64,000 nt of DNA, from NCBI GenBank assembly GCA_028641055.1, contig CM054062.1, positions 17,417,639 to 17,481,638 of the forward strand. The letters are read 5' to 3'. The DNA comes from Alopecurus myosuroides (Eukaryota; Streptophyta; Magnoliopsida; Poales; Poaceae). How positions within the stretch are numbered: position 1 is the stretch's first letter; each line of letters starts with the position of its first letter. Of the stretch, positions 45,985 to 55,960 are shown piece after piece. The notes beneath the pieces were generated by a model, which saw nothing but the letters and a program-made list of their open reading frames with translations, did no database searches and was not told the origin of the DNA. A program made the position numbers and the translations under genes.

Positions 45985-48092
45985 CAGATTTGGTTAACGC
46001 CATGTTAGATACATCGGGTTTATCCAAGGCATGGTGGGGGGTTGCTATATTGACATCATGTCATGTCCTGAATAAAGTTCCGACGAAAGACAATGAGGTC
46101 ACTCCCTATGAGCAATGGGAGAAGAGAAAAACAACACTCTCGTACTTACGTACTTGGGGCTGTTTGGCGAAAGTCAATGTGCCGATCCCCAAAAAGCGTA
46201 AACTTGGACCAAAGACCGTGGATTGCGTTAATTTGGGATATGCTAAGAATAGCGTTGGCTATAGATTTCTAGTAGTGAAATCTGAGGTACCTGACGTAAA
46301 GGTCGGTACGATTTTGGAGTCTAAAGATGCTACATTCTTTGAGGATATTTTTCCTATGAGAGATATGCAAAGCACTTCTAGACAGGAATCAGATGAGACT
46401 CCTGAACCTGCCATTCCTATGGAATATTATGAACAAACACATGATGAGAATCCTGAGAAGGATGACGAGGAAACCCTTGGTAGGGGCAAGAGACAGAGGA
46501 CTGCAAAGTCCTTTGGTGATGATTTCCTTGTGTACCTTGTGGATGATACTCCCACTTCTATTTCAGAAGCTTATGCATCTCCAGATGCTGACTACTGGAG
46601 AGAAGCGGTCCGTAGCGAGATGGATTCCATCATGGCTAATGGAACGTGGGAGATCACTGAACGTCCTTATGGCTGTAAACCATTAGGATGTAAGTGGGTG
46701 TTCAAAAAGAAGCTTAGGCCTGATGGTATGATTGAAAAGTACAAGGCTAGACTTGTGGCCAAGGGTTATTCACAGAAAGAAGATGAAGATTTCTTTGATA
46801 CTTATTCACCGGTGGCCAGACTGACCACCATTCGAGTATTACTCTCGTTGGCAGCCTCGCATGGTCTTCTCGTCCATCAGATGGATGTTAAGACGGCTTT
46901 CCTAAATAGAGAGTTAGACGAGGAAATCTATATGCAACAGCCAGATGGCTTTGTGTTAGATGGTCAAGAAGGAAAGGTGTGTAAGTTACTGAAATCTTTA
47001 TATGGGCTGAAACAAGCACCTAAGCAATGGCATGAGAAGTTCAATACAACTTTAACATCTGTTGGCTTTGTTGTTAATGAAGCTGACAAATGTGTATACT
47101 ATCGCCATGGTGGGGGCGAAGGAGTTATTTTGTGTTTGTATGTTGATGACATACTGATATTTGGGACCAACCTCAAAGTAATCAATGAGGTTAAGTCATT
47201 TCTATCCCAGAACTTTGAGATGAAAGATCTTGGTGTGGCTGATGTTATCTTGAACATCAAGCTATTGAGAGACAATGAGGGTGGGATTACACTTCTGCAA
47301 TCCCATTATGTTGAGAAGGTTTTGAGTCGTTTTGGATATTCGGACTGCAAAATTTCTCCAACACCATATGATCCTAGTGTGCGGATTCGAAAGTTCGAAG
47401 GCACAGCTAAGGATCAGCTGAGGTACTCTCAAGTAATTGGTTCACTCATGTATCTAGCGAGCGCTACGAGGCCTGACATCATGTTTGCTGTGTGCAAACT
47501 AAGCCGGTTTGTTTCCAATCCGGGTGATGTGCATTGGCGTGCTGTAGAAATAATTATGCGCTATCTGAAAGGTACCGTGAACCATGGACTTCACTACAGT
47601 GGATATCCTTCGGTACTTGAAGGGTATTGTGATGCGAATTGGATCTCTGATGCTGATGAGATGAAAGCCACAACGGGGTATGTGTTTACCCTTGGAGGTG
47701 GTGCTGTTTCCTGGAAGTCTTGCAAGCAAACGATCTTAACGAGATCGACAATGGAAGCAGAATTAACAGCATTAGACACGTCTAGTGTCGAAGCAGGATG
47801 GCTTCGAGATCTTTTGATGGACTTGCCTGTGGTTGAAAAGCCAGTACCGGCTATCCTTATGAACTGTGACAATCAAACAGTAATTGTCAAGGTGAAGAGT
47901 TCAAAGGACAATGCACAGTCCACAAAGCACATAAAAATGAGATTAAAAGCTGTCAGACATTTAAGAAACTCCGGAGTGATAGCGGTGGATTATATCCAGT
48001 CGGCTAAAAATCTGGCAGATCCCTTTACTAAAGGGCTATCACGTGTTGTGATAGAAAGTGCATCGAGGGAGATGGGTATGAGACCCACATGA
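45784..48092 (+). pseudogene. Copia integrase C-terminal part, reverse transcriptase and RNase H
   Basis: Continues in the other frame after the one-base loss. The integrase core (SDRGGEYFSNEFDSFC, ERTPPYSPQSNGVAERKNRT) precedes the ATG at 45990. Then follow LVNAMLDTSGLSKAWWG, the RT with KYKARLVAKGYSQKEDEDFF, VHQMDVKTAFLNRELDEEIY, LKSLYGLKQAPKQWHEKF and the catalytic CLYVDDILIFG, and RNase H with GYCDANWISD, TGYVFTLGGGAVSWKS, STMEAELTAL and LADPFTKGLS. The stop is at 48090-48092. All catalytic acidic residues of RT and RNase H are present. No further break was seen, so a donor copy may be functional. Confidence 0.9.
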
Positions 48093-48636
48093 GTTGCCAT
48101 GGCAGTAACCCAACCTATGTGATCGGAGATCCCGTGAAGTGGGACCTGGGAAAACAAGCTAGCGGTTAACTGAGGAGAGTAATTTTTACTAACCCACTCC
48201 ACTAGAGATGCAGTACTCTCAAAAACTGTATGGCAGGTTGACTTTTGTCTTAATGTGTTCCAAGGCTTATATAAGCAAGATGCTATCCTACAGAGCGATC
48301 TTTGGAGGAACACACCTATATGATCCTGACTGCTGGTCACAGTCTATGAGATTGGGTGATCTCTAATAAGTTCATGAATAGGCCAGGAGTATGACTAATA
48401 TGCTCCACCCGAGGGGTCACCTTCGGCAGCCTAGTACTGGCAAGACATTTAGTGAAACTATTTTACGCCAAACTGACAATTCAAGGCATAGTCCATTGTT
48501 CAGTTGTGATATAGTGTAGCTACTTGTTCTAGGTGGATGTTCAACCTTAACGGGTCTCCACTGAAAATGCCGGTATATAAAAACAGTGAATGGAACAGAG
48601 GACAACACCATGGGTCTTCGGGATCTGGTGGGGGAT
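48093..48636. other. Copia 3' untranslated interior
   Basis: No coding region. It ends with the purine run GGTGGGGGAT immediately before the 3' LTR, a likely polypurine tract. Confidence 0.7.
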
Positions 48637-49782
48637 TGCTGAAATTCGAATGGGCTAGCAGGCCCATTAGGCAATTTCCATTTAATCCCTAAGGCCCATG
48701 CTGCCATAGCAAATGGTGGGACTTTAGTCCCACATTGCTAGTTGGGAGAGTTTTGCACCAGTTTATAAGGTGAGCTCTCTCCCTACTAGTGTGAGTTGGT
48801 ATGAAGAGAGAGGAGTAGTGGAGGTGTTCCACACGCGCGCTCCTCCTCCTCCGCCGCCCGCCTCGCCACGCCTCGCCTCGTCACGACACGTCACGTCACG
48901 TCACGACGCGCCGCGCCGCGCCGCGGGTTGCGGGAATGAGCCGAGCCGATGCCTTTATTTTGGCAGTTGGAAACGGAGAGTCAACAGACACGCCAATAAT
49001 ATGAGACGTCATATTGATTGCTGTCTATTGCGTCACATTTATTTTGGTAACAGCCGCGCGCAGTAAAACGCCGCATTGATCACGTGGTAACCGCGCGCAG
49101 TAAAACGGCGCATTGAGTACGTGGTAACGGCTGTAGTAAACGCCAAATGAATTCGTGAGCTGACCGTTCTCCTACCCGGCCGTGCCTATATATTGAGGGC
49201 GCAGGGGCGGACACAGACACACAACTCATACCCTCTTTGCGCCCTGTCGTTCCACCTCCTGTTGCTGCCGCCGGTGATCCCATCCCGTCTACCGCGTACA
49301 CGGCCGACGGGAGAGCAGGCCTCCGAAACCCCGCCTCTCCAGATCCTGTACGGGAGAGGGGCGATTAGGATTTTGGGGAGCGTCTCCTACGCGACTGCTC
49401 GCTGCTGCTGTACGTCTACTTCGTCTACTACCGCATCGCCCTCGTCATCAGCATGGCAACCGAAGCCGAACGAGCTGCTGCTGCCGCAACTGCTGCCACC
49501 GACGCTGCTGCGGCCGCTGCTGCTGCTGAGGCCGCCAACGCTGCTGCCGCCGCCGCCGCGGCTGCCGCCACTGCTACGTCTACTGCCAACTGGCCGGTGT
49601 CAGGGTATAATACGTTTATCCCTGCTCTTGTTATTTCCATGTGTGCGATACTAGTAGTTTGCGCAGATGTGTCTACTGTCAATCTAGTATGCACGAACAT
49701 GGTTAAGTATCAGTATGTTTACGTCATGTTCATGATTTATACTTGGATTAATTTAATCTGTAAATTGCCTAAATTTCTAACA
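48637..49782 (+). repeat. 3' LTR of the Copia element
   Basis: 1146 bases with the same ends as the 5' LTR. The Ala-rich frame is again open (ATG 49453) and runs past the LTR end into flanking DNA, but as a 3' LTR it has no gag exon to join. Confidence 0.93.
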
Positions 49783-49787
49783 AAGGG

Positions 49788-50546
49788 CAGCAGACCAACG
49801 CCAATGCCATGTTGGTACTGCCGTTCTGCTTGACCTCCTCTCGCAGTGATCTGTATGAAAGTTGTTCTCCAAGATATCCTTTCTCTCCTATTTTCACATC
49901 CTCGTGTTCCCCGTAGCAACATCGTTGTGCTCGTCTTCTCCGACTCCAGGTTTTCGTTACCGTCGCGTCGATATCCACCACCCGCTCATCCCCGTCCTCC
50001 TCCGGCCAACCCGAACTCGCCATATTCGTACGATATTCCTCTGGTTCTTCTTCCAAAATCCCCAGTCTCTGTCGTTCTCCCTAAGTGCTCGCGCAACCCG
50101 AACTCGCCATATTCGTCCGGTCCTTGTCCCACAAGTCATATATATATAAACATAAAATGCAAGCATATATTTACGTTTGTATAAAATCCGTATTAAATAT
50201 TAATACCTCCTCTGTTCATGTTAAACATTAATACATCGGGAAAAAAAAACCAATTCTCGGAAGGATGATATAACGCTCAAACTGGCCGTTACCCCCTCTG
50301 TTCATGTTAAACATTAATACACCGGGGAAAAAAAACCAATTCTCGGAAGGATGATATAACGCTCAAACTGGCCGTGATTAAGATGCGAGACTTGGGATTT
50401 TTGTAGTGTAATGTGAAGAGGAAATAATTAAACTGCAGTTGTGCCAATTCGAAACAAATCAAAACCATGGTTAGTACTTCTGAACTACGTTGCTATCTGA
50501 ACGACTCTTCTTATATGTATTTTTAGTTAGTTGGTCATGGCATTGG
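49788..50546. other. Flanking DNA between the Copia and CACTA elements
   Basis: Unclassified sequence. Two copies of AACCCGAACTCGCCATATTC occur near 50017 and 50097. It contains an AT-rich stretch with TATATATATAA and the 86-base tandem pair described separately. No gene was recognised; the frame at 49846-50184 is low-complexity Pro/Ser/Arg. Confidence 0.5.
50205..50375. repeat. 86-base tandem duplication
   Basis: Copy 1 is 50205-50290 and copy 2 is 50291-50375. Both contain CTCTGTTCATGTTAAACATT, a run of A and CTCGGAAGGATGATATAACG. They differ at only a few positions. Confidence 0.85.
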
Positions 50547-50579
50547 CACTACTAGAGATTTGCTTATAGCAGCATATCC

Positions 50580-50950
50580 TACCACAGGCGAACAAGGAAA
50601 ACTGTGCGCCTGGGTTAATTAGCGCAGGCGAAGCGCAAGTTGGTGCGCCTGGGGTAGGCCAGTTACCCCAGGCGAACAGAAACCGGAAGCGCCTGGGGTA
50701 AAGTGTGGCAGGCCCAACCACGGCCGACCCTGGCACGCTTCCTTTACCGCAGGCGAATCGCATCTCAGTTCGCCTGCGGTATAACAGATACCACAGGCGA
50801 GTAAATACAGAAGCGCCTGGGGTAAAAAGTGGACTGGGATAGCTCCCTTTAGCGCAGGCGCACAGGTACGTTGTTCGCCTGGGACAAAGAATAGCCTGGG
50901 GTAGCACCACTTAGCGCAGGCGCTTCCCAGAACATATTCGCCTGGTAATA
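50580..50950 (+). repeat. 5' subterminal repeat array of the CACTA element
   Basis: At least ten short units of the form ACCACAGGCGAA or GCGCCTGGGGTA in both orientations, spaced 25-50 bases. In CACTA elements such arrays bind transposase. Confidence 0.8.
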
Positions 50951-51023
50951 TTATTTGTCCCCAATATAAGTGCGGCCAGCCACCCACCACCACCCCTATC
51001 CACCCCACTGCATAATTTACCGT

Positions 51024-52127
51024 AACGAGCACGCGGACCAGATCAAATGTCTGGTGTGCGGTCTGATCGTTACAAGAGGGGGACGAAGAAAGCTCCTACG
51101 AAAGTTGTGTGGTACTTTCCACTCATTGATCCCGGCCGTCTGCAGCGGTACTTCGTGGACCCCAAGGAAGCAAAGCTCATGCGCTGGCACGAGGACAGAA
51201 AGAAGGCGGTGCTGAGCGATCCAGAACGTGTTGAAAAACCAGTGCTAAGTACACACCCTTCGGATGCACGTCAGTGGAAAGCATTAGACGCATTCGATGA
51301 GGAATTCGGGAACGACCCAAGGAACATCAGGCTTGGTGCGAGCACCGACGGTCTCAATCCGTTTGGAAATCAGAGCAGCAAACATAGCACCTGGCCCGTG
51401 TTTGTATGGATGTACAACCTCCCCCCGTGGCTGTGTCTGAAGCTCCTCTTTCGCGACATGGTTCAAGAAGCAGATTGATGCCGATCCCCCGCCAATGACA
51501 TGTGAGAAAGATAAAATTGTATTGGCCTTGTCATATGGCCCCTATCCATACGACATCAATGGGTACACATTCTACACGGAGGAAAGAGACAAAAGTAGCG
51601 ACTATCAAAACTCGTCTATAACGATGGAATCTTACACGGGCGAAGAGGTTAGAAGATACTACAGAAAGATCGAGGAAATCTGGGAGCTTGACTACGTTGG
51701 GGTAAAGCTGCCGATGTTCCATGTCAGATGGGCTACAAACGTCACGAAAGAAGACGAATATTTCACCACTATGTCGATGTCTGAAGCCAACAAACCCAAG
51801 TCCAAGAACCCCACCGCGCAAAATGAGCCCTGGGTATTGGCTAAGCACGTGGAGCAATGCTTCTTCATAACCGACCCGGCAAAGCCTAGTCGTGTTGCCG
51901 TAAGGAGAGGAAAAAGGGCCCTCGTCGGAATGGATGGAATCGCCGATGAGAAGGACTTCGACGGCTTAGTCGGAGACCCGATGATGGAAGAACCCGGTGA
52001 AGACGATACACCACAAGAAGAAGCAGGACCACACTACCTAGGGCAGGTCTTCCATTCACAAGAAGAAGTCACAATATGGCGGTCACGTATTCAACATCGA
52101 CCAAGAAAGGCAAGACTAATATTGTGA
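51024..52127 (+). pseudogene. TNP2 transposase with internal deletion and frameshifts
   Basis: Three fragments of the TNP2 protein in order. First, a zinc-type start (HADQIKCLVCG) then, after a one-base shift, SDRYKRGTKKAPTKVVWYFP. Second, the core region with HPSDARQWKALDAF and DPRNIRLGASTDGLNPFGNQ, ending NLPPWLCLK at 51478. Third, after a junction near 51480-51530, the C-terminal DUF4216-like region with YDINGYTFYTEERDKSSDYQ, ESYTGEEVRRYY, PMFHVRWATNV and EPWVLAKHVEQCFFITDPAK, ending at 52127. Most of the catalytic middle of TNP2 is deleted. Same family as the N-terminal exon at 5383-5850, but different segments. Confidence 0.88.
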
Positions 52128-52389
52128 CGAAAGGTTGAGAGAGGGAAATACTCGCGATATAACATGCTAATAGCTACTATGCATACAATGTGTTTTTAGA
52201 GAGAAACACTTGCGGTATCTCGCTAAACCAATCTATTTACGCTCGATGCGACATTAAATATTTTTGCACATGTTAACTTTCATATCTATGTATTTTTTAA
52301 GCGAAAACCAACGTGGGGGAGCCACATATTATAGCATTCGTATTGCTCGATGTGTCCCAGGCCGGGGTGGGGCTGTGTAATTTAGAAAA

Positions 52390-52720
52390 TCTTAGCACAG
52401 GCGCATCATAGGGAAAACGCGCCTGGGGTAATATATATCACAGGCGCTTTTGACAGGACATGCGCCTGGGGTAATGCCATGTGGGACCGCGCAAACCAAA
52501 ATCCTACGAAATTTAGCGCAGGCGCATTGCCTAGGTAATTCGCCTGCGGTAAGGATCTGTGGGGCCGCGCATAACAGGGCATCGAGCCAAGCACATTAGA
52601 ACCGGTTTGTATCACAAACCGGTTCTAAAGGGTCTGTCCCTTGGGCCCCCTATATACAGGCAGCAAATGGCCGCAGGCCTTTAGGACCGGTTTGTTATTC
52701 GGCTGAACACGGCGTCAGGG
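52390..52720. repeat. Internal CACTA subterminal sequences from two families
   Basis: 52395-52560 repeats the element's own CACAGGCGC/CGCCTGGGGTA units. 52596-52700 instead matches the other family near 7056-7160 (GAACCGGTTTGTATCACAAA, TGGGCCCCC, GCAGCAAATGG, AGGACCGGTTTGTT). The second part runs straight into an open reading frame. Confidence 0.75.
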
Positions 52721-54433
52721 TCGGCGCCAAGCCAAGCCATCACCGTCACCACTACACCGGTTGCGCCCGCGGCAAGCCAACAAGACAAGGTCCAACATGG
52801 CAATGTCCTCTCTCCACCTCCGGTGGATCCTCCTCCTCCCGAGCACGAGACGTCCAATGACGAGCAACAGCATGAGCATGAGACCCATGACGACTACATG
52901 GATATTGAACTTGCTCCCATTGACGATTTCATAAATCAGTTGGATGGCGAGAAGCCGGTTCCTCCTCCGGAGTTACCCGCCAGAACTCTTGATATCCAGA
53001 AGAAGGTAGATGGCGGAGAGGGCGGTTCTTCTGAGTTACCCACCAGAAAACCGGATATCCAGAAGAAGCTAACCTATTCCCAAGAAACTCCCGAGGAGCA
53101 GACGGCCTTTACGGCTCCACAGCCTACGCTGGTTACCCCGAATACACTACGTGCTACGGCCGCGGAGGCGGTAAAACAAAGCGGCACTCCCATCTGCTTG
53201 AGGCCGAAGAAGAATCGGAAGAGGCCGGGCAACAAGAAGAAAGGTGGTGCCTCCTCTAGTAGCCAGCCAGCGGTCTCCCGAGTCCTGGACCGTTTGCCGC
53301 CCGCCGTCCCGTGGAGGAAGGTGCATGAGATGGGTCAGCCGATGCTGCCGGCAGAGGTTGTCGCTGTCATGGGTGGTGACATGAGGACCATCCACGACGG
53401 GATTTTGTTCAAAGAGAATGAACTTCTACGTGAGAAACATCCCTCCTACCCGCTATACGTGGTCAAGGTGCCCCGATCCTTGGGCTTTGTGGATTCAAAT
53501 CCCGCAGAGGTGTTCTTCATCAGATACGAAGACATATTCAGGGTCTTCCACTTGGGTAAGCTCGACCGAAGCATTGTCCGCCTGGTATCGCTAAGCATGG
53601 CGCATGATATGGTCATGGAGAATACCCCGCACATGGCGATTATGGACCCGTACTACATGAATGAGGACTACTTGCGGTCACATGCGGACCGAGTTCTTAT
53701 CACGACTTACATAACGGGGTTTTTGATAGATAACAAGGATAAGAACGCCATTCTCATGCCATACTTTCCCAAGTAAGTAGTCCTCTCCGCTTCACGTCGT
53801 TACATTCTTTCTAGAATCTCCTTAGTATTCCGATTGATGATATTGATGGCTCTTGTTCGAAATGTTCTGCGCAGAAACGGAGGATGCGTACTCATCGTCA
53901 TGGAACCGCATTGGTCACAATGCACTTATCTTGATGCGGGTAGGGCGGTGCAGAAGGACTACACCGACATAAGAGCTGTTCTTAATAGTGCCCTCAACGG
54001 CTTCGCCGCCGATTTAGGCAAGCCCCTAAAAAAGGAGAAAATAGTCCGAGGCGCCTACGTGTGCACCCACGTAACAAACTTCCCCTGCCTCAAGCAATCG
54101 GAGCAAGAATCTGAGTTGGAAGATTGGTATGTCATCTTTCAGATGAGGGAGTACTTAAAGGATGCCCAACAGGCCCATCTACCAAGTGATCTCCGAGACC
54201 TGACCACAAAAATGGCCAACACCCCCGATGAATATGTGCGGGCTGAGTTCCGTCGCATCCAGCGGAGGATCTGCACGATACTCTCGTCGGATGTCATCAC
54301 TCGGGGTGACTTGTTCTTCCACGGCCACGCACCACCGAGCAACCGTGACATAGAAGCACACCTACGAGAGCAACGTGACACCCGGACATTCAACACGCTA
54401 GAAGGCGTTCGTCCGTTCCCGCCGAGAATATAG
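52697..54433 (+). pseudogene. C48 (Ulp1-like) protease-family ORF of CACTA, 5'-truncated and lacking catalytic residues
   Basis: Exon 1 is open from about 52697 to 53772 and exon 2 runs 53875-54433, joined by a GTAAGT-GCGCAG intron that keeps frame. The first ATG that is in frame lies well inside, so the 5' end is probably lost at the subterminal junction. The N-terminal half is Pro/Glu/Lys-rich (GVHETSNDEQ-like, then KKNRKRPGNKKKGG); the middle has VPWRKVHEMGQPMLPAEVVA and MDPYYMNEDYLRSHADRVL; the end resembles the Ulp1-like region of CACTA and MULE ORFs (NGGCVLIVMEPHW, YLDAGR, KDYTDIRAVLNSAL, NFPC). The expected His before Trp is replaced by Cys, and the catalytic Cys in the FPC-Q-C region is missing. 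Proteolysis is unlikely. Confidence 0.65.
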
Positions 54434-54589
54434 GATTGACAAAATGTTAGTATACACTTGCATCATATAACTTTTAGACCTTTATTTGTCGTGTTTTATT
54501 CGTAAACCTTGATGCTTCTATTTTTTGATAGTTATTTGCGGTCTATTATCACTTTCGATGCTAAACTCGTATTTTTGTCCTATGCACAG

Positions 54590-54850
54590 ATGACATGGTA
54601 TGTTGTGTATGTCGGTAGGGTTCCCGGAGTCTACGACGACTGGGACCAATGCCGAAGACAGGTGCACGGTTTCAGCGGCAACAGCTACAAGGGGTACAAG
54701 ACCATGGTGGAGGCGGAAGCTCGATACGCCACTTCCCTAGCGAGAGAGAAGACGGAGAAGACGAGGGCCCGGATGACCACATTCGCCATCGCCGTGCTTA
54801 TACTCCTTGTACTCCTAGTGTTGATGCTACTTGTTGTTTTGCTTGTCTAG
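54590..54850 (+). CDS. RNase H1-type hybrid-binding (viroplasmin-fold) domain with C-terminal membrane segment
   Basis: An 86-residue ORF starting at an ATG directly after a good splice acceptor (CCTATGCACAG). Residues 1-45 match the short RNA:DNA hybrid-binding fold found at the N-terminus of RNase H1: MTWYVVYVGRVPGVYDDWDQ, then CRRQVHGFSGNSYKGYKT with the conserved Trp, Cys, Gly and Lys positions. A Lys/Arg/Glu-rich linker follows, then about 25 hydrophobic residues (IAVLILLVLLVLMLLVV), so the protein would be tail-anchored. No RNase H catalytic domain follows. It lies downstream of the C48-like gene and may be a later exon of the same transcript. Binding is inferred from the fold. Confidence 0.75.
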   Translation: MTWYVVYVGRVPGVYDDWDQCRRQVHGFSGNSYKGYKTMVEAEARYATSLAREKTEKTRARMTTFAIAVLILLVLLVLMLLVVLLV

Positions 54851-55064
54851 ATAACTAAACTATCGATTTGTTTGGACTATGTACTCCTAGTGTTTGAACT
54901 ATGCTTGTAACTAAACTATTCTTTTCGAGACTATTTGGTGATGATCGAGACTATTTGGTGATGATCGAAATATTTCTGTTATTTTGCTGTCATTTTCATA
55001 TTTATTACTGTCAATTTGCTGTAATTCTGTTATTTTCGTTTATTTTATTTTTTGACACAGCAAA

Positions 55065-55315
55065 ACCATGCCCCAGGCGAATAAGGAATCATACCCCAGG
55101 CGAACATGTACCCCAGGCGCACAGCGCTTGTTCGCCTCAGGTAAGAGGCTTATCCCAGGCGCACAACGCTTGTTCGCCTGGGGTATGTCAAGATACCCCA
55201 GGCGCATTTGGTTGTTCGCCTGCGGTAAGTCATTACCGCTGGCGATGTGGTCCCAGGCGAACAAACATTCGCCTGCGGTAGGCTAAATTGGTTCGCCTGC
55301 GGTAGCCTTTTCCCT
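55065..55315 (+). repeat. 3' subterminal repeat array of the CACTA element
   Basis: Nine or more copies of CCCCAGGCG or TTCGCCTGCGGTA. It ends at the inverted terminal sequence TTCCCTACTAGTG. Confidence 0.8.
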
Positions 55316-55325
55316 ACTAGTGTGG

Positions 55326-55960
55326 CATTCTTGATTCGTCTGGCGTTGAATCTGATAATGAATTTGACAACTTAGCATGGCTTGAGGTCTTGCTTATCTA
55401 TGGGGCTACTCTTCAAAAGGTAATAGGATTATAGGACACATGCTTACGTTCTAACCAAGTTCGTATTGGAGGACAGTTCATGTTGGAGTAGGTAGTTCTA
55501 GAAGGGAAAGCTAGGAGGGCATGGGTTGAATTACCAGGATGAGGCTGGAATCAGACTACTTAAATCGGCATGACCAGGATGAGAAGCAGCGCAAAGAGAT
55601 TGACTATTAAATACAGTATGTAGGTTCACATGTTGAGCTTTTCGTCTCCGACCTGGGCACGTTGTTTCCGAGCTAAAAAGACAAATGAAAGAATGGTTGT
55701 TTCCCATATGAATACGTCTCGTACGTGGTTAAGATAGTTTCCTTCTCTCATGTACGTGGCCGGGTGGTTTTTGTTTTGACATGGTACATACGGAAACCTA
55801 ACGAAGACCTTGTTTAATAATGCATGGGCATGAGCAAGATACGTGGTTTTCCATGTTGAGTTCAACTCAACATTGGGACAATCTAGATCGTTGATCGGAG
55901 ACTATTGTACGCGTGAGATTAAATGTATCCCAATATGTTTGCTCTTTTATAAGTAGTGTA
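55326..55960. other. Unclassified DNA right of the CACTA element
   Basis: Starts TGGCATTCTTGATTCG and ends TTTTATAAGTAGTGTA. Short open stretches exist but no protein family was recognised. The end motif resembles edges of small Triticeae DNA transposons, which is only a hint. Confidence 0.45.

Larger units (their letters stand above)
43054..49782 (+). mobile_element. Young, almost intact Copia retrotransposon
   Basis: A 6729-base element with a perfect AAGGG duplication (43049-43053, 49783-49787). LTRs are 43054-44151 (1098) and 48637-49782 (1146). The 48-base length difference equals two indels, 20 bases in a CACGT repeat and 28 bases near the CAATAAT motif; otherwise I found about six substitutions. 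Gag and pol cover 43822-48092 with one frameshift. A G-rich run GGTGGGGGAT precedes the 3' LTR. No tRNA primer site of the usual TGGTATCAGAGC type was found after the 5' LTR. Confidence 0.93.
50547..55322 (+). mobile_element. Complete chimeric CACTA transposon
   Basis: A 4776-base element with ends CACTACTAGAGATTTGC and (inverted) CACTAGTAGGGAAAAGGC and a 3-base TGG duplication (50544-50546, 55323-55325). Subterminal arrays of CCCAGGCG/CGCAGGCG with CGCCTGGGGT flank the body (50580-50950, 55065-55315), and a third array lies inside (52390-52560). The body has a deleted TNP2 gene, then a stretch of a different CACTA family's subterminal repeat (52596-52700), then a C48-like gene and a hybrid-binding-domain gene. 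It could be moved only by transposase supplied in trans (inference). Confidence 0.92.
42516..55960. other. Large insert in the right LTR: unclassified host of a Copia and a CACTA element
   Basis: With the Copia (43054-49782) and CACTA (50547-55322) elements removed, about 1.9 kb remains: 42516-43053, 49788-50546 and 55326-55960. It starts CTAAAATATGTTCCG and ends TTTTATAAGTAGTGTA. I could not recognise terminal repeats, a target duplication or a coding domain. Pieces such as TCTGGCGTTGAATCTGATAA near 55340 are open for short stretches. The 18-base loss of LTR sequence suggests insertion during break repair or by an unrecognised element. Confidence 0.55.
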
